This document shows, piece by piece, positions 1-10,554 of a stretch of DNA of 64,000 bases; positions within the stretch are counted from its first letter, which is position 1, and each line of letters starts with the position of its first letter. Source of the DNA: Carpediemonas membranifera (Eukaryota; Fornicata); NCBI GenBank assembly GCA_019828565.1, contig JAHDYR010000053.1, positions 496,001-560,000 of the forward strand, given 5' to 3'. Both the position numbers and the translations under genes were made by a program. Under the pieces are notes generated by a model. The model did no database searches. It had not been told where the DNA came from and saw only the letters and a list, made by a program, of their open reading frames with translations.

Positions 1-669
1 CCCGGTAGAGTCACACCGTTTGATCAGTTCGCGGAATGTAAGCGCCTTGTGAGGCTTATTACCCGTGTTTGCATGGACATGTTGCTCTTGCAACGTGTCT
101 TCAGCGCTCATGGATCAAAAGGCCAGTTGTTTGCCAATTCTCGATATTTCGATCCTTAAAGTGCGCTATCATCGCCCAGCCGCCTATGACGGTGAACGAC
201 CCATACTACGACCATACGGACGTGTAAACGAGTAAACAATCATCCTGTTGTTATGTCATCTCTTGCCTCGAGTGGCCGGTGCGACTGGACCTACACCGCT
301 GACCATGGAATGCAGTGTTGAATCACCCGTACCCCGGGCCCAGTGCTCTTAGTTCATCCAGACTCACACTACAGGAGCGCTCACTCAGCTGATGGTGCGG
401 ACAAATCAAGAAAGCTTGAACAAGGTGGACCCCCATCACGATGGGGGCTGACTGAGGTCAGACTGATCTGTGGCCTTTGGGTCGCTGTTTGGCCGTCATT
501 CACTGGGCTCGGCTGTTCCAGCAGGAAGGACTGCGGGCAGACTTCCGTGACTGGTGCAATCCCGGCGAGCTTTTCATCCTCAGTTGACAACGCCTACACT
601 ACTACGTCCACTCTGGAACTCAGTACAGTACATGGATTTACGTAAACACCCGACCCGAACCTACTTTAC
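1..669. other. Left-end stretch without a recognisable gene
   Basis: Only short open frames occur here, with no familiar domain, no repeat structure and no RNA gene that I can recognise. The stretch lies 3' of the SGT gene, so it could hold that gene's terminator and the promoter or end of a gene outside the window. Confidence 0.5.
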
Positions 670-1800
670 CTAAATGTGGTACCCGGTACTGTTGTTCGAG
701 CTCGCGGGGGCCCCAGCCCCGCCGAACAGACCGCCCAGCATCCCGCCAAGGCCACCAGCACCGCCGAGAGAACCCATGACTCTGGAGATGATGGGCTGGA
801 CGTCTGGGTCACTCATAAATCTCAGAGCAGCCATAGGCCCACCCTCCTGGACAGCCTGGGCGATCTCGTTGAGTTTTCCGGACTGCCGGAGTCTGATAAA
901 GGCAGGGTCGTCTTGCAGAGAACGGAAAGCAGGGAACGCCTCAAAGAGAGAGTCAATGACTCCGTCGACGTTGGGGGAGCCGGCCGCGGCGCCTTCAGAG
1001 GGAGCAGAGGGAGTTGTGTCCTCAGCGGCAGCGGGGGAGGCGGCAGCCGACTGGCCGCCGCCCATGATGTTGGACATCATGCCCTGGATGGCGGGGTTGT
1101 TGAGGAGGTTGCCCAGCCCGCCAAGGCCCTCAGCGGGGGGTGCAGTGCGGGCCTCCTGCTCGCGCTTGTTGGCCAGGCGGACCTTAGCGATGTCGAGGTT
1201 CTTCTTGAAAGCCTCGTTCTCGGGCTCAAGTGCGAGTGCGCGGCCGTATGCAGAAACTGCGGTTTCGAAGTTGCCAAGCTCGAAGGCGACGGCACCGAGG
1301 CGGGAGTGGCCCTTGGAATAGCGGGGGTCGAGCTCAACAGCGCGCTCGGCGTCGGCCTTGGCCTCGGCAAGGGCACGCTTCTGGACATAAGCTGCAGCCC
1401 GGTTGCAGTAGTAGATCGCGTTGGTGTTGTCGATCTTGATGGCCTGAGAGTAGAAGTCAATGGCTTCATCGAGGCGGCCGCCGCGGATGGAGTCGTTGCC
1501 GAGCATCTTCAGGCGATCAGCCTCAGTCTTGTCCGTGGAGGAAGCCTCAGTGTCCTTGGGCGCGGTAGGGAGCGCAGAAACACCAGCGTTGTAGATATCA
1601 TCAAGAGTATAGCCCTGGATCATCTTGCTACGATCATCAGAGGTCATGGAGGCAATGAATGCATCTTCAAGAGCCTCGACGGCAACCTCGAGAGACTCCT
1701 GGGCGGAAACATCAGAAATGCTCTTCTTCAGAGAGTCCAGGTATGCGTGAATGTGCAGGAGAAGCTGATTGTTGACCATCAGGTTCGAATGATCAGTCAT
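670..1800 (-). CDS. SGT: SGT-type small glutamine-rich TPR co-chaperone
   Basis: 376-aa protein, ATG start. Residues 1-75 resemble the SGTA N-terminal dimerisation helices (a LLLHIHAYLDSLKKS segment followed by a YTLDDIYNAG motif). Three TPR repeats follow at about 95-205 (LGNDSIRGGRLDEAIDFYSQAI, AAAYVQKRALAEAKADAERAV, LGAVAFELGNFETAVSAYGRAL). The tail from 215 is rich in Gly, Ala and Met, as in SGTs. SGT works in the cytosol, passing tail-anchored and hydrophobic clients between Hsp70/Hsp90 and the GET/BAG6 pathway. Family length is normally 310-380 aa, so this copy looks complete. The Gly-rich tail (GGAGGLGG runs) is longer than in most relatives. The order N-domain, TPR, Gly/Met tail is read from the sequence; the pathway is family knowledge. 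Confidence 0.9.
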   Translation of the reverse strand: MTDHSNLMVNNQLLLHIHAYLDSLKKSISDVSAQESLEVAVEALEDAFIASMTSDDRSKMIQGYTLDDIYNAGVSALPTAPKDTEASSTDKTEADRLKMLGNDSIRGGRLDEAIDFYSQAIKIDNTNAIYYCNRAAAYVQKRALAEAKADAERAVELDPRYSKGHSRLGAVAFELGNFETAVSAYGRALALEPENEAFKKNLDIAKVRLANKREQEARTAPPAEGLGGLGNLLNNPAIQGMMSNIMGGGQSAAASPAAAEDTTPSAPSEGAAAGSPNVDGVIDSLFEAFPAFRSLQDDPAFIRLRQSGKLNEIAQAVQEGGPMAALRFMSDPDVQPIISRVMGSLGGAGGLGGMLGGLFGGAGAPASSNNSTGYHI

Positions 1801-2088
1801 AAACTGCTCGCCTGATTGATCGGCACACTACGCCCCTTCTGGGCATGAATAGGTGTGAATAGGTCTGTTAGAGTACTTGAGGAACTTTCATCTCCAGCAG
1901 AGCTCTGAGTGGTTTAGCCTGCCACATTCTTCGATGGTCCGGACGAGTGTCAGACAAATTCGCGGCCAAATCGGGACCTGTTGAGCAGTTGGATCTCTAG
2001 GAGGGCATTTCCAGCTCGTCGCCGCCATCACGAATTTGAGTAATTCAAACAGCCGATCAAAACAGCACCTCATAACTCATCAACTAGA

Positions 2089-2508
2089 ATGCTTAGTACA
2101 GAAAACGGAATAGATTTGGCTGGTTTCGGCGATAGACTCGTGGAGCAGCAGTATAGTACTGGTCTAGGAGAGCCCACATCCCCAGGAACGGATCCAACAA
2201 ACGCACAGACCACTAGAGCAGCCAAGGAGAGCGAGCAGTATGTCCCTATCGCTAATGTGAACCGTATGATGCATACTGTTGTCGGCGACGACGTTAAGAT
2301 CATGCGAGACACAAAGGAGCTTCTTCAGGAATCCGTCTCCGAATTCATCCTCCTCCTCACCGGAGAGGCCACAGAAGTGTGCAACGCGGACGGGAGGAAG
2401 ACCATTTCAGCCGAAGACGTGCTGACAGTGGTCCAGAATGTCGGGTTCGAGCGGTATGAGCCCTATCTCCGGGCCATGCACCAGTGCATCAGGAAGAAGG
2501 GCCATTGA
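2089..2508 (+). CDS. NFYB: NF-YB / HAP3 CCAAT-binding factor subunit
   Basis: 139-aa histone-fold protein. The conserved region starts near residue 48 with EQYVPIANVNRMM, the NF-YB signature (YLPIANVARIMK in animals and plants). It continues through a KELLQESVSEFI helix and the RKTISAEDVL segment, with a final helix at FERYEPYL. NF-YB pairs with NF-YC, and the dimer recruits NF-YA to CCAAT boxes. The N-terminal 47 residues are low-complexity and not conserved. I considered NC2beta/Dr1, the nearest relative, but the IANVNRMM and KTISAEDVL motifs favour NF-YB. The gene is divergent from SGT with about 290 bp between the two starts, so they may share a promoter region. Confidence 0.88.
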   Translation: MLSTENGIDLAGFGDRLVEQQYSTGLGEPTSPGTDPTNAQTTRAAKESEQYVPIANVNRMMHTVVGDDVKIMRDTKELLQESVSEFILLLTGEATEVCNADGRKTISAEDVLTVVQNVGFERYEPYLRAMHQCIRKKGH

Positions 2509-2726
2509 AGCATGGGCGCGATACATGGTTTACAGCTGGTATAGCTAAATTGATTCTTCTTCGCTCGTTTTTCGAGTTTGGGCAGGGTTGAGGGGCAAAC
2601 GGCGAACTGGAGGTTCACTATGGTGCAAGCATGTGGTCAGTGGTGGCGGTGGGGTGTGATGCTGCCCTAGCTCCACATATCTTCGTCAAATTTGGACCCG
2701 CACTTTTACCACTTTCACTACGGCCG

Positions 2727-5030
2727 ATGTCTGACGCAGATCAGAAGGAGGAGTCTCTGGCGTTATCATTCAGCAAGAGACTCGAGAAATGGCCAGAAGA
2801 CGCCACAGATCGGACGAGATGGAAGGATGTGGGTTTCCCGAAGGAGGGCCGCAAAAACGGCGCCATCAACCGTGCAAACATCTTTCAATACAAGGTTTTC
2901 CGGGAAATGAACAAGGAAGCCATCAGAATCATCGAGATGTTGGATCCTTCCGTTGATCTTTCCGACGAGCAGATTTCTTCTATGCGAAAGGTGTTTGAGA
3001 CACTAATCCTACCGTTTCGCAACAAAGCCGTCCTCCCCTTCTCCAACCTGGACGAATTCATGCGCGATGAGATGTCCAAGCATCTCGATAAGGACATGAA
3101 GGCCGCCATCACGGCAATCTATGGCCCCGACGGCCCTGACCTCTTCCCCGGCTTCGTCGCCTTCAACTTCCTAGTATTCAGAGCCCACATGGAGATGAAC
3201 GCCCTGAGACCCACCAACGAGCAGCTAGCGGCCATGAACACGCACAAGCAGGACCAGTTTGTGCGACGCTGGGCCGAGACAACTGACAGATTCGGGCCGA
3301 CGGCCCCTTTCCCCATAATCAGACACAGGATCGCCCAGGAGGCGGCCAGAGAGGAGAAGAGGCGGCTCAAGGAGAAGAGGGACGAGGAGAGACGTGCGAA
3401 CGCCCGCCACCGTCGTAGGGCTGTGAGAGACTACGACTCCCTCACACTGAGCGCCCAGAGTGCGAGGAGCGTCCGAATGCCGAAGCAGCACGCCAAACTC
3501 ACAGGATCCGCCGCGGATGACAAGGCTGAGCAAGCAAGAGTTGCTCGGGAAGCCAAGGCCCAGCTCGAGTATTGGATCTCGAACCCGGTCAAGCCGGCCG
3601 TAGAGTCGATTCCGGCACAAGTCTTGAGTCAAATGGAGTCGGGTGAAGTTTTCCGGAAAGCTGCCGACCACGACTTCAAGCCCGAGGACGTTCCCGATCT
3701 GGGCATTTATTACACGGAGTATGTCAGATTAGACACTGCTCTGACTCGTATCCAGTCGATCTTGGAGAATCTTTTCCTATCCCCGGACGAGATCCAGAAG
3801 AAAATTGACGACCGCGCCGCTGCCGGAAAAGAGCCAATCGAGTACGACCCAGAGACTCTCCGGAAGTCCCAGGTTTCAAAGATCATGGCGGTCGTCGGAG
3901 GGGCGGTTGAGTCTGAATTCCGGAAGGTTGAGATCGACGCCGACGTGGTGAACAGTGGGTCCGGGCATAAGCCAAGCAGGGACGCCAGCAAGCACATGAT
4001 TGACTCCGTCGACGGCGTATTGTCCGGCTGGACTGCTTTCGCTGACGGAATTGTCCGGAATCGACTCCTGGGGCGAGTCAGGGAGTTGCTCCGGCAACAC
4101 CTCGAGGCAAGGGGCCTGGTTCCCCGGAAAGAGACTATCGACACAATGTTCGACTCCGGATCCGACTCTGACTCTGAGGAAGTCGTGCCGGAAGTCGAGA
4201 TTTCTTTAGACGTCCCTCTAACATCTCCTGGTGCAATTTGTGTCATTTTCGTACATGCTCTCAAAGAACTCCATGACGAGATCTGGACGCAACTCGAAGC
4301 TGTCCAGCCAGAGCCCCCGGTCGGCGATGAGGTGTTAGACGAGTTGGCAAGGCTTCAGGCTGAGTGGAAGGAGGTACACGGTTCGAATCTCGAAAAAATG
4401 CGCAGTTTTGCCGCGCGCGGTGCCCAAGCTAGCGAGGTGAGGCGTATGCAGCGTGACGACGACGTCTCAATGGGTTTCCTATACGCCCATGACAAATGGA
4501 CCAACGCCCTCAAGGACATGAAGAAAAAGAACCCCGCCACCACCATTCGAACCCGGAACCACATCTTAGGCCGGCAGATTCTTAGCGATTTGGCTAGGGA
4601 GCTCGGTTGGATGGGTATTGGCATTGGCGAGCTCGGCCGAATCCACACGATTGGCGTGATGGGCCAGATCGAGCGGCTGGCAGTCGAACCGGGGCCCGTC
4701 GAGGTTGCGCAGGTCGAGGTCAAGACTGAAGTTGCCGGCGAACCTAGTTTGCCGGAAACTGAGAAAACTGAGCCTGTTGCCGGCGCGCCGGAACATTCAG
4801 CCGCACCTGACCAGGCCACTGCCCCAACCAAGTCAACCCGCCCAACCCCACCGGTGGTGGACGCCGAATGGGTCCGGTCCCGCTGTGTGGCGCTGGAGAA
4901 GCAGCACCGGGCAGTTTTAGGTGAGAAGAACTTTGTCCTTCGGTTTGGACGAGACGACCCTGCCGGGGGCAAGCCTGGGGCTGGCGAGGGGCTCAGGAAG
5001 GGTGTGAAGGTCATGAAGAAGAGTATATAG
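2727..5030 (+). CDS. Hypothetical large charged protein
   Basis: Unrecognised. The frame is open from an ATG at 2631, but I prefer the ATG at 2727 (MSDADQKEE) because the extra 32 residues are hydrophobic and unlike what follows; this gives 767 aa. It is acidic and basic in blocks. A basic, coiled-coil-prone stretch lies near residues 215-270 (EEKRRLKEKRDEERR), and an acidic serine run with GSDSDSEE near 475-485. The C-terminal 120 residues are rich in Pro, Glu and Thr and end in a lysine-rich tail. No transmembrane segment or catalytic motif is visible. Codon use resembles its neighbours, so I take it as a real gene. Confidence 0.7.
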   Translation: MSDADQKEESLALSFSKRLEKWPEDATDRTRWKDVGFPKEGRKNGAINRANIFQYKVFREMNKEAIRIIEMLDPSVDLSDEQISSMRKVFETLILPFRNKAVLPFSNLDEFMRDEMSKHLDKDMKAAITAIYGPDGPDLFPGFVAFNFLVFRAHMEMNALRPTNEQLAAMNTHKQDQFVRRWAETTDRFGPTAPFPIIRHRIAQEAAREEKRRLKEKRDEERRANARHRRRAVRDYDSLTLSAQSARSVRMPKQHAKLTGSAADDKAEQARVAREAKAQLEYWISNPVKPAVESIPAQVLSQMESGEVFRKAADHDFKPEDVPDLGIYYTEYVRLDTALTRIQSILENLFLSPDEIQKKIDDRAAAGKEPIEYDPETLRKSQVSKIMAVVGGAVESEFRKVEIDADVVNSGSGHKPSRDASKHMIDSVDGVLSGWTAFADGIVRNRLLGRVRELLRQHLEARGLVPRKETIDTMFDSGSDSDSEEVVPEVEISLDVPLTSPGAICVIFVHALKELHDEIWTQLEAVQPEPPVGDEVLDELARLQAEWKEVHGSNLEKMRSFAARGAQASEVRRMQRDDDVSMGFLYAHDKWTNALKDMKKKNPATTIRTRNHILGRQILSDLARELGWMGIGIGELGRIHTIGVMGQIERLAVEPGPVEVAQVEVKTEVAGEPSLPETEKTEPVAGAPEHSAAPDQATAPTKSTRPTPPVVDAEWVRSRCVALEKQHRAVLGEKNFVLRFGRDDPAGGKPGAGEGLRKGVKVMKKSI

Positions 5031-5299
5031 AGCCGTTGTGTCATTCAGATTTTAAATTTTTAAAGGCAGCATTTTTTGGATAAGCGAATCATTTGGCGTT
5101 TCTCAGCTCGAGAGATTGTGATAAAGTTGGCAATAGCATGGCCCTTCCACATATGCTTTCCCAATTCATTGTTTCCACGTTGGTTGGCAGGCTCTATTGC
5201 GCAGTATAAACACATTTTTCGACGATTCAATAGCACAGGCTCGACTCGATTAAAGTGCGTCCGACTGTGAAATTTTGGTAGAATTCCACAGTTGGAGAC

Positions 5300-6438
5300 A
5301 TGTACCGCAGCAAGAACGCTCAGCAGAACACTTACGTCCCCTCATACGCGAAGTCATACGGAAGAGTACTTCCTACTGGTCTTTCTACGGCCGCTAACGG
5401 CGCTGGGCTCGCACAATTCGGTGCCAAGCCCCAAAAGGCCGAGCACAAGGCCCCTCTTGGCGATATATCAGTATTTGCCAGGCCGCACATGGAGCACAGC
5501 AAGCCTGCTCTCTTCAACACCAACGATAATGCCCGCATTGCCCCGGATCACAAGAAGGCTCCTGTGAAGTCCACCGTTGTCGACGCTCTCAACTCGAACG
5601 ACCTGGAAGACATCGACCTCGTCGACCAGGGCAATCCTCTGGCTGTCCCCGTCTACGTCAAGGAGATCTATGCCTACCTTCGTCAACAGGAGAAGTCTGC
5701 TGAATACCGGGTTTCCGAGGACTTCATCTCTCGCCAACACGGCATCAAGGCCGAGAGCCGGGCCGCCATGGTTGGTTTGTACCCCCCTACTCCTGCTCTT
5801 ATCCAGACTTCATGGTCGACGCCCACTACCGTCTCAAACTTGCCAACGAGTCGATCTTTCTCGCCGTCAACATCCTCGACAGATTCCTGGCCAAGAAGCA
5901 GGTTGCCGAGGCCAAGCTCCAGCTCGTCGGCATCACCTCTCTCTGGCTCGCCTCCAAGTTCGAGGAGAGCTACACACCCTCGGTCCGTTCGTTCGTCCGC
6001 ATGGCTCCTGGGGTCGACCAGAAGTCGATGTTCTCCATGGAGCGCATGCTGCTCAAGGTCACGGGCTTCAACCTCTCGAACCCCACGTCCATCACCTTCC
6101 TCCGCCGCTTCGCCAAGGTCGCCGATATGTCGACTCGTGACAGATACCTCGCTTTCTACCTCGCGGAGCTCGCCAACCAGGAGGCTGGCATGGTCAAGTA
6201 CCTCCCCTCCGAGGTCGCCGCCGGCTGTGTGATGCTGGCTCACAAGATTGTCCGCAGGCCAGCAGTGTGGACACCTCTCCTGACCAAGTACAGCGGCTAC
6301 AGCCAGGACGACCTCAGCGCCGTCGTCAACGACCTCAAGGGCATCGTCAACCGTGTGCCCAGCAGCGGGCTCAAGGGCATCTACCGCAAGTACAGCGGCG
6401 ACAGGTACGTCCAGGTCTCGCGCCTCATTTCGTACTAA
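5300..6438 (+). CDS. CCNB: B-type mitotic cyclin (spliced)
   Basis: Spliced: exon 1 5300-5774, exon 2 5807-6438, giving 368 aa. Without splicing the frame breaks inside the most conserved part of the cyclin box. Splicing the 32-nt intron restores AAMVDFMVDAHYRLKL, matching the cyclin B signature for CDK binding. The first cyclin fold continues through IFLAVNILDRFL, LVGITSLWLASKFEE and the second fold through FLRRFAKVADMSTRDRYLAFYLAELA. Upstream is the YVKEIYAYLR helix that precedes the box in B cyclins. The 110-residue N-terminus contains basic patches; I do not see a textbook RxxL destruction box, although KAPLGDIS fits loosely. Expected role: activation of CDK1 at mitotic entry. Confidence 0.92.
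5775..5806 (+). other. 32-nt spliceosomal intron in the cyclin gene
   Basis: Donor GTTTGT, 3' end CTTATCCAG. Removing exactly these bases joins GTT-G to AC-TTC in frame and rebuilds the conserved VDFMVDAH sequence of cyclin B. The length is not a multiple of three, so retention would frameshift the protein. CTTAT is the likely branch-point motif, with its A six bases from the intron end. Confidence 0.93.
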
Positions 6439-6938
6439 TCAGATGATTGAAGTGCCGGCATTGTATGGCGACACGGGTTTGTAAATCTTATCGTATAGTC
6501 AACAGAGCTGGATGGATGCTTGTGAGCCAGCGATGCGCCTTTCTGTCTCATCTATGAGAGGCCAACTTGTGTGATAGATTGAATTCACCATTGGCCAGAA
6601 GTCAGGGGCCCTACATCCGCAATATGGCGGAAATCCTCCTTGATCTACAGATGAGACGAGCATCTTTCCCCCAAGCCGATGATGCCGAGAAAAGCACTGG
6701 CAGGAAGTCTGCTTCCACAAGGTGGTGTACAATGTGTCGACCACAAGGGAAGCAACATGGCGTGTGCTTGCCACGGTATCAAGCGAATTATCATCGATCA
6801 ACATTGTCAGAAGTTCACCCGATCGCATCATTCAGACTTGCCACACAAACACATGCCGCACAACCCAACAAAATCAAAAATCAACAGCGGTTCTTTAAAA
6901 TCGCGAAACGAGATCTACCAATCATCAAACTCCAACCC
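6439..6938. other. Intergenic region between convergent cyclin and PP4R3 genes
   Basis: 500 bp lying between two 3' ends. It has short open frames but none with a recognisable domain. Nothing resembling an RNA gene was seen. Confidence 0.5.
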
Positions 6939-9105
6939 CTATGTCCCAACAGCATCCCGCAGGTCCTCTGACAGGCCCATGTCGCCGTCGCCCATCTCCG
7001 ATCCGACCACCATTTCGGGCTCGGGCTCCTCCAACAGCCGAGTGAAGAGCGAATGATGGGTCATCTCGACAAGGGTGGCGCGGTGATCAGTGACGAGCAC
7101 GGCGTTGAGGTATGCAATGCGATGTGCAGTTTTGAGCAGGGCGAGGCATGCACTCTGGACCATCGGGGAAGAACATGGGCTACCGGGGGCCGTCCGCTTC
7201 GCCAGGGCCAGGATTGCACCGAGAACGTTACACCTGATGATCATCTGGGAATAAAACTCAGTCTCTGCAGCTGGGGTTGGCGCCGCAGTCGCCTCGACAA
7301 TGACCTTGAGCAGCCTGACCGCGGCAATAACACAGCCCACGTCCGCCCACTCGAGAGAAGCCACGAGCTTAGGGAAAAGAGAGTGGCCGGCGATGAGGTA
7401 GCTTACCCTCAGGGCGTGCGAGGGGATGCATGCGGCCAAGGTCGTCAGGGTGTGGGCCGTGGTGGTGCGGGCAGACCTGCTCATGCTCTCAGTGGGCGGG
7501 CGGATGAGGGCGAGCAGGGCTGAGGAGCAGCGGACGTAGAAGAGGTCGAGGAAGCCTTCTCTCAGGCGTGAGTTCGAATCCGGCGAGGAGATTTCAAAGC
7601 CCACCGCTGCTTCAGAGCCTTGTTTCACGCCACCGACCTTGGGTGGATGAAGCAGCGCGCTGATTGCCCCGATTACCGCCTCAACGACGTCCTCGGGCGG
7701 GTCCACTGTTGTCAGGAGAGTCATGAGACGACTCAGCGCGTCGATGCTCTCGGGCGGGTCAATGAGCGCCTGTCTGGCTGCACTAGTGCTCGTAGTGCAT
7801 ATGAAATGGATGATCTCCGCGGCCCTTCTGCCGTGGGGCATGGGCATCTCGACCGATGCGACCAAGAAGGGCAGAACACCCGCGGAGAGCAGGGACTCGG
7901 TTACACGCCTGCCAGTGCCGTCTCCAGTGAGCATCAGATAGAACTTAGATCTGACGTTGAACTCGTCGAGAAAGGCAAGCATGGATGCCCGCTCCTCCAA
8001 GGAGTGCGGCCCGGCGAACCAGGCCTTGAACGCGGCCATTTCCCCATTGAGCATGTTAAGGACGGTGCGTGTGGCCAGGATATGCTGGCCAGTGACGATG
8101 GCCGCGCTGTAGTCATCCAAGAGGCGTGCGAGGGCAACGTCTCTCATGAAAGACATCCTCGCAAGTCTCTGCATCGCTTCAGAGACCGCGGGGTTTGTCC
8201 ATGCTACGATGGACGGGATGCCCTCCACTAGCCTGTCGAGCTCAATCTTGAGCTGTCTTCCAGGTGACGCAGGGCCGTATTCAAGGCATGCAAGGGTGAG
8301 TGGGAAGTGGGTATCGTCCATGAGTGCTACGGTGATGCGTCCGTTACCTAGGTTGAACAGCCCTCGGACAAGTCTAAAAAGTGCGGGACGGAGGTGGGAG
8401 GTGCTCGGGGTAGTCGGGGCAGTATCGGCGTCCTCCCCCTCCCTGGGCTCCATGTCATCATCACTGTCGTCTTCCTCTGCAACAGGCTCAGCCTGGGCAA
8501 GGGCTACTAAGTTGCGGAGGCCGTCGACAGTCGAGTCCTGCTCCACCCAGTCCTCCATGCCCTGGGGGACTGACCCAGCGCCCTCTATGATATCCGCGAT
8601 CTGGGCGATCGTGTCTGCAGTGAGTATGGGCACGGTCGGGGATCTGAAGGCAGAGCATGCTTCGACGATTTGATTCCAGATGAGCTGCATGTGATCTGAG
8701 CTGTAGAAGGACATGGAGAAGGCCATGCCCGTGTTGTCTTCCCAGATGACTGTGTGAGGACGCATGGGGTGCGGTGGGGGACGTACAGTGTGCTTGGTCG
8801 TGCACGAAGCAGCGGGCCCATTCAAGAATGTTGATGCGGCGTATTTCGGGGGTTACGGGGACCATGTCGTCTTCACCGGGCGGTATTTCGTGTACGCTGA
8901 GATAGAGCTCGTTCTGGCTGGCCTTCTGGTCAGTTTCTTGCGATTTGTCAGTTACATGGAAAACGACGATCCCAGTGGTCTCATCAACCCACTGGTCACC
9001 ACTAGTTCCTTCTAAACGATAGATCTTTGCCTTCCAGCTCCGTCTTAGCTGGTTAGAAGCCGTCATCAGCAGCCGCCAGCTTTCGTGCTTCCTTGAACTC
9101 GTCAT
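6939..9105 (-). CDS. PPP4R3: PP4 regulatory subunit 3 (SMEK / PP4R3), spliced
   Basis: Spliced on the minus strand: exon 1 9105-8787, exon 2 8749-6939, giving 709 aa. Exon 1 encodes the N-terminal PH/EVH1-like domain (KAKIYRLEG, then WVDETTG, then INILEW). Splicing a 37-nt intron continues this as HFIWEDNTGMAFSMSF and HMQLIWNQI, the SMEK pattern of an IVWSE-like strand followed by a DEIW helix. The rest is an armadillo-like helical repeat region with SMEK landmarks: LVRGLFNLGNG, ACLEYGPA, IPSIVAWTNP, VRSKFYLMLTGDG, FLDLFYVRCSSALL. An acidic stretch (EEDDSDDDMEPREGED) sits near residue 205, earlier than in animal SMEKs where acidic tails are C-terminal. Expected role: substrate-targeting subunit of protein phosphatase 4. 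Confidence 0.85.
8750..8786 (-). other. 37-nt intron in PP4R3
   Basis: On the coding strand the donor is GTACGT and the 3' end CTCACACAG. Excision converts two overlapping frames into one continuous PP4R3 domain. It is the longest of the six well-supported introns. The CTCACACAG end strongly resembles the fused branch point and acceptor known from Giardia and Trichomonas introns. Confidence 0.92.
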
Positions 9106-9304
9106 TTCTCAGTGCCGGCGACTCCGGTGACAGTCGACGACGATGCGCCGCACTGTGCCTTGGGCATGGTCTTTCCTGAAGCGTCTCCCCTCGATATTCT
9201 CGACAGCGCTGGCAGATTCGAATGCGAATCTACAAAAGTCAACGCCTAACAAAAATCCATAAATTTTCGTCCAAGCGCCAGATTTTATCGCAATCCCAAG
9301 CCGT

Positions 9305-10369
9305 TCAAGTCAGAGTGAGGCTCAGGTTAGTCGAAGGCACCCTCAGTCTTACGATCTCGTCGTCCCCGCTCTGCTTGGGCTTCCTCCGCTTCGTCCGCGG
9401 CCCCTGCTTCTTTTTTGGACTCCCGCCCCAAGCTGAGCTTAGCATGGATGTGTTCCCGTCATTCTGGGTCTGCCCCGGACTCATCTGGTACTCCTGGTAA
9501 AAGCTCTGGCCGCCAGAGTCGTCCAAGTACGACAGTCCGAGGTCTCTAACCCCAGCCACGCCTGGAGACGCGTACTGGGCGCTCGGATGGTACATGTGGT
9601 CTTCCCCACTGGTTTGGTAGCCCCCCTGCGGCTGCTGGGAACGTCCCTGGGCGACCTGGGCGGTCGGCTGGGCCGGGGCCGCCACACCGCCCTGGGGTTG
9701 GATCGGGCCCAGGCCAGAGACGATGGAGGACGCCCTCTTGACGAGCTCCTCCAGTTTTGAGGGGATGAGCTGGCGCAGGGATGTTACTTCCTGCTGCAGG
9801 CGTCTATTATCGTTGTCGAGGACGGCAATACGTTGAAGCTGGCTATTCATCTCCTCATGGGCGGACTTGTATTCGATCCTTGCGGTCTCTAGATCTGCCT
9901 TGAGGCGATCGAGCTCTCTCTTGGACTCTGCATGGGCCTGGCGCTCAGACTCGAGCTCTTGGAGGGAAATCTCGTACGATGTTTTCATCCGGGACACTAC
10001 GGACATAGAAGGCGCTTGGGACTCGCCGTATGTATGCAATACACTCTGTGGGCGGCCAATCGTGCTCATATACCCGATACTTTGGGTGTCGTAGGGTGTT
10101 TCGTGAGAATACACCATCGGAGTGGACCCAAGCGACTGCCTGGATCCTCTATGCTCATCGCGCATACGTCGAAGCAGTTTGGAAGGGTTAAATGGCTCAT
10201 CGCCGCTGTTTCCCGGCGATGCCATCGGAAATTGTGTTCTGAACTTGCGACTCGACACTGTACGGCCTTCCAAGCTGGCACCAGATCTGCCAGCGACTCG
10301 GCACGTTCGTGGATTAGCCGCCACAGCCATGCTACTGATGATGTCTGCTTCAGCCAAATCATGTTTCAT
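9305..10369 (-). CDS. Hypothetical coiled-coil protein
   Basis: 354 aa, ATG start. The central part (about residues 130-215) is a predicted coiled coil with heptad-like LQELESERQAHAESKREL and IAVLDNDNRRLQQEVTSLRQL. The C-terminal third is rich in Gln, Pro, Gly and Tyr and ends in a basic KKKQGPRTKRRKPKQ stretch. No family recognised. The basic patch could be a nuclear localisation signal, but that is only a guess. Confidence 0.65.
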   Translation of the reverse strand: MKHDLAEADIISSMAVAANPRTCRVAGRSGASLEGRTVSSRKFRTQFPMASPGNSGDEPFNPSKLLRRMRDEHRGSRQSLGSTPMVYSHETPYDTQSIGYMSTIGRPQSVLHTYGESQAPSMSVVSRMKTSYEISLQELESERQAHAESKRELDRLKADLETARIEYKSAHEEMNSQLQRIAVLDNDNRRLQQEVTSLRQLIPSKLEELVKRASSIVSGLGPIQPQGGVAAPAQPTAQVAQGRSQQPQGGYQTSGEDHMYHPSAQYASPGVAGVRDLGLSYLDDSGGQSFYQEYQMSPGQTQNDGNTSMLSSAWGGSPKKKQGPRTKRRKPKQSGDDEIVRLRVPSTNLSLTLT

Positions 10370-10554
10370 CCATGACTGATGATGAGTAGAAATTTATCGA
10401 AAGAGCAGCGATGAGCAGGATGGCCAAAACGCAGAGGGTAACATGACATAGGATGAGAGCAAAAGGCAGACCAAGGCCCAGACTCGCATAGACCAGGGTC
10501 CAACGGACTGACTCGACCAGACTTCAGTCAACGACAGTCAAACCAACCCTGCCT

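Noticed and set aside
343-645. 100-codon ORF at the left end
   Set aside because: No domain, unusual composition compared with neighbours, and an overlapping antisense frame of similar quality; probably chance.
676-1815. Long plus-strand frame opposite the SGT gene (about 379 codons)
   Set aside because: A GC-rich shadow of the TPR gene: low-complexity, no domain, and the opposite strand encodes a clear SGT.
2089-2508. Assignment as NC2beta/Dr1 or a core histone
   Set aside because: IANVNRMM and RKTISAEDVL follow NF-YB more closely; Dr1 has a different start to the histone fold.
7560-7580. TTCGAATC-type sequence reminiscent of a tRNA T-loop
   Set aside because: It lies inside the PP4R3 coding region with no acceptor or anticodon arms around it. 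The same applies to 4382 and 16787. No tRNA gene was found in the window.
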